A stretch of 64,000 bases of DNA from Candidatus Saccharimonadota bacterium (lineage in GTDB: Bacteria; Patescibacteriota; Saccharimonadia; Saccharimonadales; Saccharimonadaceae): contig JAUMUO010000002.1 in the NCBI GenBank assembly GCA_030530605.1, positions 98,608-162,607 on the forward strand. The letters are read 5' to 3'. Positions 25,314 through 32,582 of the stretch are shown here, one piece after another. The translations under genes and the position numbers were made by a program. The notes under the pieces are model-generated. The model made no database searches. It had not been told where the DNA came from and was given only the letters and a program-made list of their open reading frames with translations. Positions within the stretch are counted from its first letter, which is position 1. Every line of letters begins with the position of its first letter.

Positions 25314-25319
25314 TATAAT
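25314..25319 (+). promoter_or_regulatory. -10 box of rsmH
   Basis: TATAAT ends 10 bases before ATG 25330; the predicted leader is only a few bases and contains no Shine-Dalgarno sequence. Confidence 0.5.
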
Positions 25320-25329
25320 ATATACACAA

Positions 25330-26211
25330 ATGAAGACATTTCATAATCCTGTATTGTTATCGGAAACAGTGGCAGTCCTAAATCCAAAGGTTGGAGAATC
25401 TTACTTAGATCTCACCGCTGGATATGCCGGACACGCCAGTCAGATTTTGGCGATAACGCGGAATTATAAAAATTCGGTCCTCGTAGATAGAGATGAAAAT
25501 TCCATTAATTTCTTGAAGGCAAAGTACCAAAATGGTGAAGCCCCAGAAATCATCCACGACGACTTTTATAGCGCTGCGTTTTCTCTTATCACGTGTGGAA
25601 ATAAATTCGATATGATACTAGCAGATTTTGGGGTGTCCTCTCCGCAGCTAGACAACAAAGAGCGTGGCTTTTCATATATAGAAGATGGCCCTCTTGATAT
25701 GCGTATGGACCCGTCAAAGGGTAAAACTGCCGCTGATATTGTTAATCACGGCGGGCTATCAGAGCTTATAGGCATTTTCACTAAATATGGCGAATTAAGT
25801 CCCGGTCTTTCCCGAAAAGTTGCTTTGCGTATTATTAAGTCTCGGCCACTAAATACCACTATGGCCCTAGCGGAAACAGTTAAAACTGTTCTTCCCCGCC
25901 GTGGTCGTATCCATCCCGAAGCCCGTGTATTCCAAGCCATCCGTATTGCCGTCAACGACGAGCTTAGTATCATAGAAAAAACGCTGCCACTTCTGCCTGA
26001 TTTATTGAATCCAGGTGGGCGCGTCGCAATCATCACTTTTCACAGTCTAGAAGATCGGTTAGTAAAAAATTATTTCAAGGAAGCGACTTCCTATGGCGAA
26101 GAATCTCAGCTTGAAATAATCACTAAAAACCCAGTCGTGCCGGAGAGTTTGGAGCTCGGTATCAACCCTCGTGCTCGCTCCGCGAAACTTCGCGCCGCTC
26201 GCCGAGTTTAG
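25330..26211 (+). CDS. rsmH: 16S rRNA m4C1402 methyltransferase RsmH (MraW)
   Basis: SAM-dependent methyltransferase acting on the 30S decoding centre. ATG 25330 is chosen over the longer frame because family sequence starts at MKTFHNPVLLSE and the -10 box lies in the longer extension. Motifs: DLTAGYAGHA (SAM loop), VDRDENSI, ILADFGVSSPQLD, GPLDMRMD and the C-terminal SLEDRLVKNYF. Length 293 aa. It heads a short plus-strand division cluster with the FtsL-like gene; no mraZ is present. Confidence 0.95.
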   Translation: MKTFHNPVLLSETVAVLNPKVGESYLDLTAGYAGHASQILAITRNYKNSVLVDRDENSINFLKAKYQNGEAPEIIHDDFYSAAFSLITCGNKFDMILADFGVSSPQLDNKERGFSYIEDGPLDMRMDPSKGKTAADIVNHGGLSELIGIFTKYGELSPGLSRKVALRIIKSRPLNTTMALAETVKTVLPRRGRIHPEARVFQAIRIAVNDELSIIEKTLPLLPDLLNPGGRVAIITFHSLEDRLVKNYFKEATSYGEESQLEIITKNPVVPESLELGINPRARSAKLRAARRV

Positions 26212-26250
26212 ATACAAATAAAAACAACAAAAATAAAAAAGGAGGCAAAT

Positions 26251-26316
26251 ATGCCACGTCAAATCATTGTTGCGAACAAATCTCGCGTACAAAAAATCAA
26301 GGTTAACTTCCGTTAA
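26251..26316 (+). CDS. 21-residue basic peptide
   Basis: ATG 26251 is preceded by one of the strongest ribosome-binding sites of the window (AAAAAAGGAGGCAAAT). The product is a 21-residue basic peptide (MPRQIIVANKSR start). It lies between rsmH and the FtsL-like gene, followed by a hairpin-rich stretch, so it may be a leader peptide or a small ribosomal/RNA-binding protein. I do not recognise a family. Confidence 0.5.
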   Translation: MPRQIIVANKSRVQKIKVNFR

Positions 26317-26564
26317 ATAGTCCTTGAGGTACCTTAGGGGCTGTCAAAAGCCCCATATGGGGACTAGTTCGCTAAACGAATTATTCCCTGCCCAAAAGAT
26401 ATTAGAGTTGTCTTTGGAGTGTGGAAAATATGACCTTCCCGGAAAGGAGATACCGCGCCGGTGGCGACGCGCTCCCTTCCGGTCTATATCGGGCCAATTG
26501 CCGAGCAGGCAGGCGGACCGCACCAAAATAAAAAATTAACAAGAAGTGGAGTAAAAAACAAAAA
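26317..26564 (+). other. Hairpin-rich interval before the FtsL-like gene
   Basis: Contains a strong hairpin GGGGCT/AGCCCC (26337-26354), a TTCG/CGAA hairpin, and a larger fold in which GGAAAGGAG pairs with CTCCCTTCC around CGCG/CGCG (about 26450-26500), plus CGGTC/GACCG. This may be an mRNA leader or attenuator between the 21-codon peptide and ftsL. No known RNA family is recognised. Confidence 0.45.
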
Positions 26565-26921
26565 ATGCGATCAGGAGAATATACATCAAGACGCGGAACT
26601 AATAGCTACATTAGTTCTAGTTGGACCAGAAACCGTAATACTATTCGTCACGAAAGAAAAGGTCTCGGCCCAGTCAGTCTTATTGGTATGTTCTTAATGC
26701 TTATTACCGTTATGGGTATGATTTATCTTACTCAAGGTACCAAAGCCACTTCTTATGATTACACCCTAAATGAACTCGATAGCGAAATCGCTGAACTCAC
26801 CGCTGAGAAAGAAGACCTCGCCGTTGAAAAAGCTCGTCTCACCTCTATTGCCACTTCCAATGATTCTCAAGTCGCCGCCGCCATGCCTTCCGCTTCCCCA
26901 TCCGGCTATGTTAATGAGTAA
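26565..26921 (+). CDS. FtsL/DivIC-like division protein
   Basis: A 118-aa bitopic protein: basic cytoplasmic start (residues 1-35), one membrane helix (about 37-57), then a heptad-like helix (YTLNELDSEIAELTAEKEDL) typical of FtsL/DivIC coiled coils, and a short Ser/Ala/Pro tail. Its place downstream of rsmH is the classical position of ftsL. It would act in the FtsQLB complex that activates FtsW and the PBP. Sequence identity in this family is always low, so the call rests on architecture and position. Confidence 0.65.
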   Translation: MRSGEYTSRRGTNSYISSSWTRNRNTIRHERKGLGPVSLIGMFLMLITVMGMIYLTQGTKATSYDYTLNELDSEIAELTAEKEDLAVEKARLTSIATSNDSQVAAAMPSASPSGYVNE

Positions 26922-27006
26922 ACTTTTCCAGCACTACCTTTTTGACCACTATAAAAATGAACAAAAAATCACCCGAAAAACAGCCCCAAAAAATCATTTT
27001 TTACAA

Positions 27007-27012
27007 TATAAT
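27007..27012 (+). promoter_or_regulatory. Candidate -10 box of the DGR template RNA
   Basis: TATAAT within an AT-rich stretch upstream of the structured segment. No good -35 box is seen 17 bases upstream, so the promoter is tentative; the RNA would start near 27019. Confidence 0.4.
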
Positions 27013-27273
27013 ATATTATAGAAGGAGTATCCGGTCCCCTGAAGGCATATCGCCCTCGAGGATAGCCTTTTGCCCGACCGGCTCAATAGGAAGATGGGAG
27101 ATACCCTTGAAAAATTAAAATTCAAGACACATACAGATTAGTGCGAGTTTCCTACGGGAAGCTCTGCGACCCCAAGTTGTCTCCAAATATACCAGTTCTG
27201 TTCGTTGTTACTGTGTGTGGGTACGGCGAAAGTTCAGGTGAGTCGGAATTCAACTGGCAAAAATCGTACTTAA

Positions 27274-27497
27274 GCAGGTTTCTCGTACTCCGGGAACTGG
27301 AATGGTACGAATGATAGCGCCAGCAACGTTGGTTCCAACGGGAACTATTGGTCCGCCTCTGTTTACAATACCAACAACGGCTACAACCTGAACGTCAATT
27401 CGTCCTATGTGAACCCCCAGAACAACAACAACAAGAACAACGGGAACGCCGTACGTTGCGTACGTTCTTAGTAGTCTTTCCCCCAGCATCTTCCTTC
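27274..27497 (+). repeat. DGR template repeat (TR)
   Basis: 224 bases aligning without gaps to the reverse complement of 29734-29957. All 24 differences are at TR adenines between 27295 and 27446: 13 or so become T, the others G or C. The TR carries 16 AAC codons in the target frame and all 16 are changed in the variable copy. Both flanks (27274-27294 and 27447-27497) are identical in the two copies. Confidence 0.97.
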
Positions 27498-27518
27498 AAA
27501 AAGCACTCCTTTGAAATC

Positions 27519-27563
27519 GAGCCTCTCGCCCACGCTTGCGTGACCGAAGGACCAATGAGGCTC
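27519..27563 (+). repeat. Hairpin 3' of the template repeat
   Basis: Outer arms GAGCCTC/GAGGCTC (7 bp) enclose CACGC-tt-GCGTG. It begins 21 bases after the template repeat and ends 12 bases before the RT stop codon, so it may be part of the template RNA or a terminator between convergent transcripts. Confidence 0.65.
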
Positions 27564-27575
27564 CAAAACCAAATC

Positions 27576-28721
27576 TTAAAATTTGTACTCCCACCCCACT
27601 GATTCAAAGACTTTACTGTTCAATTTTTTTGAACGAAGGTGCTTCCCCATCCCAAGATACGACGTTATTGATTCATCGTCTCTATAGTTATTCATATATT
27701 CCTCAACTGCTCGATAAAAATTTGCCACGAACCTTTTCCCAGGCAACAATCGGTCTCTATAAACTTTTACTCCTAAGAACGGCGCTCCTTTATAGACCGG
27801 CTGTATATAAATCTTGTCTGGGTGCATCCTATGCCCCATATCTTCTAAAAATTCTGGTACCACTTGTTCAAACATCAATTTCGCGTATTCAAACTCTTCC
27901 TCCGGCACGATAATATAAAAATCGTCCACATACCGCCCATAATATTTAAATCCCAGGTCAAACTTCATAAATCTATCAAACGGATCAAGGTTGATATTCG
28001 ACAATAGCTGCGAGGTTAAATTTCCAATTACAATTCCCTGCCCCACTGGCTGACAAAACAAACTTTTATTATTTGGTAATGGCTTCCACTCTTTTTTCCC
28101 ACCTGCCATCCTCACTCTATAAACTGGATCGTCAAAAATCACTTCCCGCCACAGAAACCGACAAATCTCATACTCCCAACCCCTTTCTGGAAACTGTCTA
28201 TCAAGCCCCCACAAAATTCTCTCAAATAAAAGTTCTCGATTCAGACTCATAAAATACCCCGAAATATCACCTTTCAGTATATATGCTTCTCTAGTTCCTG
28301 CCTGTGTCGCTTTTTCCATAAAATGTTGCATCCTTTGTGCTCCCAAAAGCGTACCTTTACCATCTCGGCAAGAATAAGAATCATAAATAAAATGCCTATC
28401 CCACCAGTATCCATTCATCGCGTACAAAAAATGGTGCACAATTCTATCCCTAAATGGCGCCGCAAAAATTTCTCGTATCACCGGGTTATGCGTAATGAAC
28501 GCTTTCCCTCGGCTCGGATGATAAATTCTGTGAATAATATCATAATCGAGCTGCTTCAAATTCTCATAAAAATACATTTCAAATTTATGTTCATCTTCCG
28601 TTCGCATCTTGGCTCGCTTGGCCATATTATAAGATTGCCAAAGCGCATCCAGCAGGTCATCGTCACACTCTGGGATTCTCATAAATTGATTTTTCGAAGT
28701 TCTACTTTTATTTGTTCTCAT
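27576..28721 (-). CDS. DGR reverse transcriptase
   Basis: Error-prone reverse transcriptase of 381 aa that copies the template RNA with adenine-specific errors. Motif 1 region PSRGKAFITHNPVIREI, motif 3 LKGDISGYFMSL, motif 4 GQGIVIGNLTSQLLSN (IGxxxSQ, the DGR hallmark instead of QGxxxSP), motif 5 GRYVDDFYII with the catalytic YVDD, and the motif 6-7 region KGAPFLGVKV. There is no RNase H, maturase or endonuclease domain. Its ATG overlaps the accessory gene stop (ATGA), so the two are co-translated. The reading frame is intact. Confidence 0.95.
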   Translation of the reverse strand: MRTNKSRTSKNQFMRIPECDDDLLDALWQSYNMAKRAKMRTEDEHKFEMYFYENLKQLDYDIIHRIYHPSRGKAFITHNPVIREIFAAPFRDRIVHHFLYAMNGYWWDRHFIYDSYSCRDGKGTLLGAQRMQHFMEKATQAGTREAYILKGDISGYFMSLNRELLFERILWGLDRQFPERGWEYEICRFLWREVIFDDPVYRVRMAGGKKEWKPLPNNKSLFCQPVGQGIVIGNLTSQLLSNINLDPFDRFMKFDLGFKYYGRYVDDFYIIVPEEEFEYAKLMFEQVVPEFLEDMGHRMHPDKIYIQPVYKGAPFLGVKVYRDRLLPGKRFVANFYRAVEEYMNNYRDDESITSYLGMGKHLRSKKLNSKVFESVGWEYKF

Positions 28722-29680
28722 TTCTTGTTTTTACCTTTGTGCTCGTTTTCAATTTTCTGTACTGCTAATTTTTTCTTTTCAAAAATAATTTGGTTGCGCA
28801 ATTTAGACAAAAGTCCTGCTATTTCTAATTGTTTATCATCGTTCATAATTCTAAGTGGTGAAAGCATTAAAAAGTATCCGTCTGCCCTATCCACATTTTC
28901 CATTGCAAAATCTAAAAACGCTTCCGCATCACCATCACTCTTTGCTATCACGGTATATTCTACTCCGATATCTCTAATCAATCCTGCCAGTTCTCTGCCA
29001 ATCATCAATTTTGGCAAATCGCTCATATCCTTAAACGCCCAAAAAATTGTCCTAAAAGTTTCTTTTATATCCTCAAAAAGATTTGGCATCATTTCTTTTG
29101 GTTTTATCATTTCGTTCGCTCGCTCCACTAATGCCTGAGTTTGTTTTCTTAGCAAATTATATTCGTCGGTCTTAATTCTTTTCCCCAGACTAAAAGTGTA
29201 GATTTCATCTTTCGCATCAACTAATTCAACTCCTACCCGTTCTAGTTTTTCTGCCAAAGTTTTGATATTTGGCACACTTACAAATCCTTCCCTGCTCTGA
29301 AATTGATAATCTTTATCAGCCTGCAACTTGGCTTTAGAACCTATTTTATTTTTATACAAAGCGTCAAAATATACCGCTGAACGCCCAAACGCCTTATACC
29401 ACGAGTTTTTTGATGGCGACTTTATAAATATCATTTCGGTCTGATTTTTCTTTTCCCGCTGAAGCACTATTCGCTTCTTTTCGTAGTAGCGCAAAGACTC
29501 TTTTCTTCCCTCAGATGAACTTTGCGATGCTGGCGCAGTCACTTTCTCGAGTGTTGGCTCCAGCGGCACCAAAGGCGCCGCTGTCGCAAGTTCCTCCGGC
29601 TTTTGGGCCGGAGGAACTGTCTTCTTTGCCGCTCCAAAGAGCGGCAAAGAATCTATTTCTGCCTGTATTTTTTTACCCAT
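28718..29680 (-). CDS. DGR accessory protein, MutS-I-like plus Avd-like domains
   Basis: A 320-aa protein. After a disordered Pro/Ala-rich start and basic region (residues 1-80), residues ~83-165 resemble the MutS mismatch-recognition domain (SWYKAFGRSAVYFDALY, then VPNIKTLAEKLERVGVELV). Residues ~175-310 form predicted helices with the layout of Avd (SDLPKLMIGRELAGLI, then YFLMLSPLRIM). MutS-like (Msl) and Avd proteins are both described as DGR accessories; here they appear fused. It would bind the RT and template RNA. ATG has a GGAGGAATTG site. Domain calls are by eye and need a profile search. Confidence 0.65.
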   Translation of the reverse strand: MGKKIQAEIDSLPLFGAAKKTVPPAQKPEELATAAPLVPLEPTLEKVTAPASQSSSEGRKESLRYYEKKRIVLQREKKNQTEMIFIKSPSKNSWYKAFGRSAVYFDALYKNKIGSKAKLQADKDYQFQSREGFVSVPNIKTLAEKLERVGVELVDAKDEIYTFSLGKRIKTDEYNLLRKQTQALVERANEMIKPKEMMPNLFEDIKETFRTIFWAFKDMSDLPKLMIGRELAGLIRDIGVEYTVIAKSDGDAEAFLDFAMENVDRADGYFLMLSPLRIMNDDKQLEIAGLLSKLRNQIIFEKKKLAVQKIENEHKGKNKK

Positions 29681-29698
29681 CTCAATTCCTCCATCTTA

Positions 29699-29732
29699 CT
29701 TGATGCTTATCATTATAACTCTTTTCATCAAG
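29699..29732. promoter_or_regulatory. Inverted repeat and -10 box at the 3' edge of the VR
   Basis: CTTGATG (29699-29705) and CATCAAG (29726-29732) are perfect 7-base inverted copies; a smaller CTCTT/AAGAG hairpin overlaps (29719-29734). On minus, a TATAAT box (29712-29717) for the accessory-RT operon lies in the loop. Position directly 3' of the VR matches the hairpin that promotes retrohoming in the Bordetella phage DGR. Confidence 0.65.
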
Positions 29733-29733
29733 A

Positions 29734-29957
29734 GAAGGAAGATGCTGGGGGAAAGACTACTAAGAACGTACGCAACGTACGGCGAACCCGCGGTACTTGT
29801 CGTAGTAGTACTGGGGGTACACATAGGACGAATTGACGCTCAGGTAGTAGCCGCTGTCGGTATTGAAAACAGAGGCGGACCAATAGAACCCGTAGGAACC
29901 AACGAAGCTGGCGCTACCATCCGTACCATCCCAGTACCCGGAGTACGAGAAACCTGC
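29734..29957 (-). repeat. DGR variable repeat (VR)
   Basis: Covers codons 509-573 of the target gene plus 26 bases after its stop. It carries 24 base changes against the template in 20 codons, between residues 516 and 566; four codons have two changes. Resulting residues at AAC-derived positions are mostly Tyr, Phe, Asp, Ser and one Arg. The last 51 bases, with the stop and beyond, are identical to the template and should serve as the initiation-of-homology segment. Confidence 0.97.
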
Positions 29958-31481
29958 ATTGTTATTAGCTGTATTAGTAGCAAGTGGTGAAGCGGCTTCC
30001 AAATATACTTTGTTTTTTACAGTCGAGTTATTGTTGCGATAATTATATGCTGTTTCGGAGTTACTCCAACCACTGGAACCATATTGTTTAACGAGATAGG
30101 TGAAATCGTTATCACTACCAACTGAAGAAATTGAGCCAGAGGTAGTATTTGGGGTATGTGGTAGATGCCAATTTGCTGGGCAGATGTCTCGAGTGGAGGT
30201 ACCGTGGTCTATTCCGTCATTATAATAGGAATAGCCTAAAGTAGCAGTGTAGAAGTTGTAGTAGCCAGTGTCGCTGTCGTTAGTGTAGCTAGCATTTTTA
30301 GTTCTGAACCGGGTTTTAGCGTGAGCGTCTATGGTAGCGTCTGAGGTGAAGTTCGCTGTTCCTGGGGTGCCACTTACATTTGGAACCTGTGTAATTGTGC
30401 CGGTTCCTTGTTTGCCGGCTGGCGGGAGATAGTAGGTGTTGGTATCTTCTGCTGGGATATTGGTGTCGGAAGAAGTGAGAGCAAGGCCGGAGTTATCTGA
30501 AACAGTAGAACCAATGGTGAGGTTTTGCATCATCCAGCATTTACCATCTGGAAGTTTCTTTACGGCGTACTGTTTACTATCTCGCACGTCGGTGAGCATA
30601 ACAGAAGCATTAGCGGCTAAACTTGAACAGCCGGTCCAACCTTGCATTGTGTCTTCACCATAGCCGTCTTGTTCCCAAATCGCATAAAGATTAGCTGTTT
30701 CGCCCGAAGCCGCCAAATCTGTCACAGCAGCCTCATCGGCATAATCCACATCCGCCGCCGTACCGACGCCGTTTACCGCCGTGCCAGTCTTCCCTGTCGC
30801 TTGAGTCGCCCAGCCGAGGAACTTATAACCATCTCTTTCAAATGAATTCGCGGTCAAAGCCGTCGCTACCGCCGGCGCAATTTTCTGGTCTGTCATTGTT
30901 CCTGTACCACCGTTCGCATCGAAATGGACAGTATATTTCAAACACTCCGAATTTACCATTGCCGTATAAAGCACCTGGCCAGTATAGCTACCTGGCGCAC
31001 TGCTACTTGTTACCTTTACACCGTAATAAATCGGCAGAGAAGTCGCCGTGCCAGTGTAAAGCGGCGTCCCAGGATTTGCGGAATAGGCCGGCAAGCCGTA
31101 ATAAGTGTCCCCACCTGTGATGTTCAAGCCCCAGGTATTACTGGAGAGCGCTGCGGCCGTCTCACCTATGCTTGCGGAAACAGTCGGGATAGAAGACGAG
31201 GTCGCGGCGTTTGTAAGCGCGGTACTTCCCCCATTTACTGCGGAAACATATAAATTTACACCCTCTGCACAGTTCGTCGTGATCGTCAGAGTGTCTTGAC
31301 CAGTCGCCACCGTACCGGTGCTAGACGGCAAGATTTTCCCGAAAGAAACCTTACCGCCGGCGTTGTTCGATATTGTCACGGTTGTTTCTGCAAAAACCTC
31401 AGCAGAACAAAATACCGCAGCAAACACTGCCGGCAAAAATACCATTAAAACCTTAATAAACTTGTTTACCCATTTCCGCAT
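29760..31481 (-). CDS. DGR target: secreted FISUMP/C-type-lectin-like variable protein
   Basis: A 573-aa secreted protein with a signal peptide (about residues 1-31, cleavage after VFAE or FAE). Residues ~32-185 form a beta-rich surface/pilin-like domain. Residues ~186-270 match a Listeria-Bacteroides (InlB B-type) repeat with FDANGG and GYKFLGW. From ~275 the FISUMP-type domain begins (GWTGCSSL, LPDGKCWMMQNL, CPANWHLPH) and ends GFAVRCVRS, the usual end of this C-type-lectin-fold family. Variable residues 516-566 line the predicted ligand-binding face. AAGGAGG precedes ATG; TAAAAT near 31515 is the -10 box. No LPXTG or C-terminal anchor is seen. Confidence 0.9.
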   Translation of the reverse strand: MRKWVNKFIKVLMVFLPAVFAAVFCSAEVFAETTVTISNNAGGKVSFGKILPSSTGTVATGQDTLTITTNCAEGVNLYVSAVNGGSTALTNAATSSSIPTVSASIGETAAALSSNTWGLNITGGDTYYGLPAYSANPGTPLYTGTATSLPIYYGVKVTSSSAPGSYTGQVLYTAMVNSECLKYTVHFDANGGTGTMTDQKIAPAVATALTANSFERDGYKFLGWATQATGKTGTAVNGVGTAADVDYADEAAVTDLAASGETANLYAIWEQDGYGEDTMQGWTGCSSLAANASVMLTDVRDSKQYAVKKLPDGKCWMMQNLTIGSTVSDNSGLALTSSDTNIPAEDTNTYYLPPAGKQGTGTITQVPNVSGTPGTANFTSDATIDAHAKTRFRTKNASYTNDSDTGYYNFYTATLGYSYYNDGIDHGTSTRDICPANWHLPHTPNTTSGSISSVGSDNDFTYLVKQYGSSGWSNSETAYNYRNNNSTVKNKVYLEAASPLATNTANNNAGFSYSGYWDGTDGSASFVGSYGFYWSASVFNTDSGYYLSVNSSYVYPQYYYDKYRGFAVRCVRS

Positions 31482-31561
31482 AGGTTACAAACCTCCTTAT
31501 TGTGTTTATGTATCTATTTTAGCACAAGCCTTTCGCCCGCGCAACCTTTTTTTCTAAAATT

Positions 31562-32554
31562 TTAACCTCTTGGCGGTTCGCCTTCGGCATCCTCTAGCAA
31601 CTTCTTAGATTTAATCTCGTATCTCTTCCCGTTCACCGGCGAGACATAATAATCTTCATTAATCAAATTCACTAGCATCGACAAATCTTTATCATCCATA
31701 ATAATAATAGAGCCATCGTCATCCGTCATTAATTCTAAATGCATCTCATCCGCATAATCAATCACCTGTTCCTGCGTCATCTCCTCGGCGATATCCATCG
31801 CCTGAACTTTTTTCAAAATCGGCTTCTTATCCGCGAGTAACGTATCTAAAGTCAAACCCTCCGCAAAAGATAACTTATATTTCTCCGAAAGCTCCTTAGC
31901 CTTTTCTTCCGCGAGCACCTGCGACTTATAATCATACTGGAACAGCGCCTCAAACTTCGTCTGGTTAAAGATAATCACATCCTCGCCAATAATCGCCACT
32001 TGGTTGTCGCTTGGCATTTTCAAAGCCACTTCCGCTGAAAACGGTTCAAACGATTCCCCGTTTAGTTCCCAGCTAGACCCAGCCTTGAGCGCCGAAGATG
32101 CCGAGATTCCCTTCGCGATATAAAAACTTTTTGTTTCCCCGCTCTCCGCATCCGGATAAGAAAACTTCGCAAGTATCCCCTTAATTTTCTTAAACCCATA
32201 TTCATTGTCCGAGAAGAAATCCATATCGCGATATTCTTGCTCAATCAAGTGAAGCAAAGTTTCCGCTCGCCCTACTTTAGAAAGTTTTGTCCGATAAATT
32301 ACCTTTTCTTCCCCGTCGCTTTTCTCATATTCACGGCACTCCAAACCTTTGTCCGCTTCTTCAATAATATATTTAACTGCCTCGTTCAAGAAAAGTTCCT
32401 TAACTGAGCTCGTCAAAGCATCTGAATAACGCACCTTATACGGGGTATAATTTTTATTGAACAGGAATAGTTCTACTGAAACATTATTCTTAATCTCATC
32501 TACTTCGTTCGCCCAGTGAAATACGTCAAAACTTTCTTCCATCTTTTCCTCCAA
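31562..32554 (-). CDS. DUF4868 (KwaB-like) protein
   Basis: A 330-aa cytoplasmic protein. The overall layout fits DUF4868: a mixed N-terminal domain, FKKIKGILAKF, a central beta segment with KSFYIAKGISASSAL, and VIIFNQTKFEALFQYDYKSQ near residues 200-220. KwaB of the Kiwa antiphage system belongs to this family and binds DNA. No KwaA-type membrane partner is next to it, so a Kiwa role is unproven. It lies directly upstream of and in line with the DGR target, 80 bases away. A TTTCCTCC-complement site (GGAGGAAAAG) precedes ATG. Confidence 0.55.
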   Translation of the reverse strand: MEEKMEESFDVFHWANEVDEIKNNVSVELFLFNKNYTPYKVRYSDALTSSVKELFLNEAVKYIIEEADKGLECREYEKSDGEEKVIYRTKLSKVGRAETLLHLIEQEYRDMDFFSDNEYGFKKIKGILAKFSYPDAESGETKSFYIAKGISASSALKAGSSWELNGESFEPFSAEVALKMPSDNQVAIIGEDVIIFNQTKFEALFQYDYKSQVLAEEKAKELSEKYKLSFAEGLTLDTLLADKKPILKKVQAMDIAEEMTQEQVIDYADEMHLELMTDDDGSIIIMDDKDLSMLVNLINEDYYVSPVNGKRYEIKSKKLLEDAEGEPPRG

Positions 32555-32566
32555 TTAGATTTATGG

Positions 32567-32572
32567 TATAAT
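32567..32572 (+). promoter_or_regulatory. -10 box of rnhA
   Basis: TATAAT ends 10 bases before ATG 32583 with no ribosome-binding site between. Confidence 0.5.
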
Positions 32573-32582
32573 TATATCACAT

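Larger units (their letters stand above)
27019..27573 (+). ncRNA. Candidate DGR template RNA
   Basis: The template strand is plus, so the RNA copied by the RT must come from plus. Upstream of the template, CCGGTC pairs with GACCGG, enclosing GGC-a-TATC/GATA-GCC, and GTATC pairs with GATAC outside this. CCAAGTTG pairs with CAACTGG with a one-base bulge shortly before the template. Downstream, GAGCCTC (27519-27525) pairs with GAGGCTC (27557-27563) around CACGC/GCGTG. These flanks could bind the RT-accessory complex, as the spacer RNA does in the Bordetella phage DGR. Ends are not defined by the sequence. Confidence 0.5.
27001..31530. other. Diversity-generating retroelement (whole locus)
   Basis: Comprises a candidate template-RNA promoter and 5' structured domain (27001-27273), template repeat on plus (27274-27497), 3' hairpin (27519-27563), reverse transcriptase (27576-28721, minus), accessory protein (28718-29680, minus), inverted repeat (29699-29732), variable repeat (29734-29957) and the target gene (29760-31481, minus). 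All components needed for adenine-specific mutagenic retrohoming are present and the reading frames are intact. DGRs are known in CPR bacteria; the arrangement here, with the template opposite to the RT, is less usual. Confidence 0.95.

Noticed and set aside
27250..27607. Open frames on both strands over the template repeat
   Set aside because: The plus frame resembles the target only because the TR mirrors the VR; there is no start signal. The TR acts as RNA template, not as a gene.
29522..29990. Plus-strand open frames across the variable repeat (for example 29522-29836, 29700-29990)
   Set aside because: They are antisense to the target gene and accessory protein, have no ribosome-binding site, and their openness follows from the codon bias of the opposite strand.
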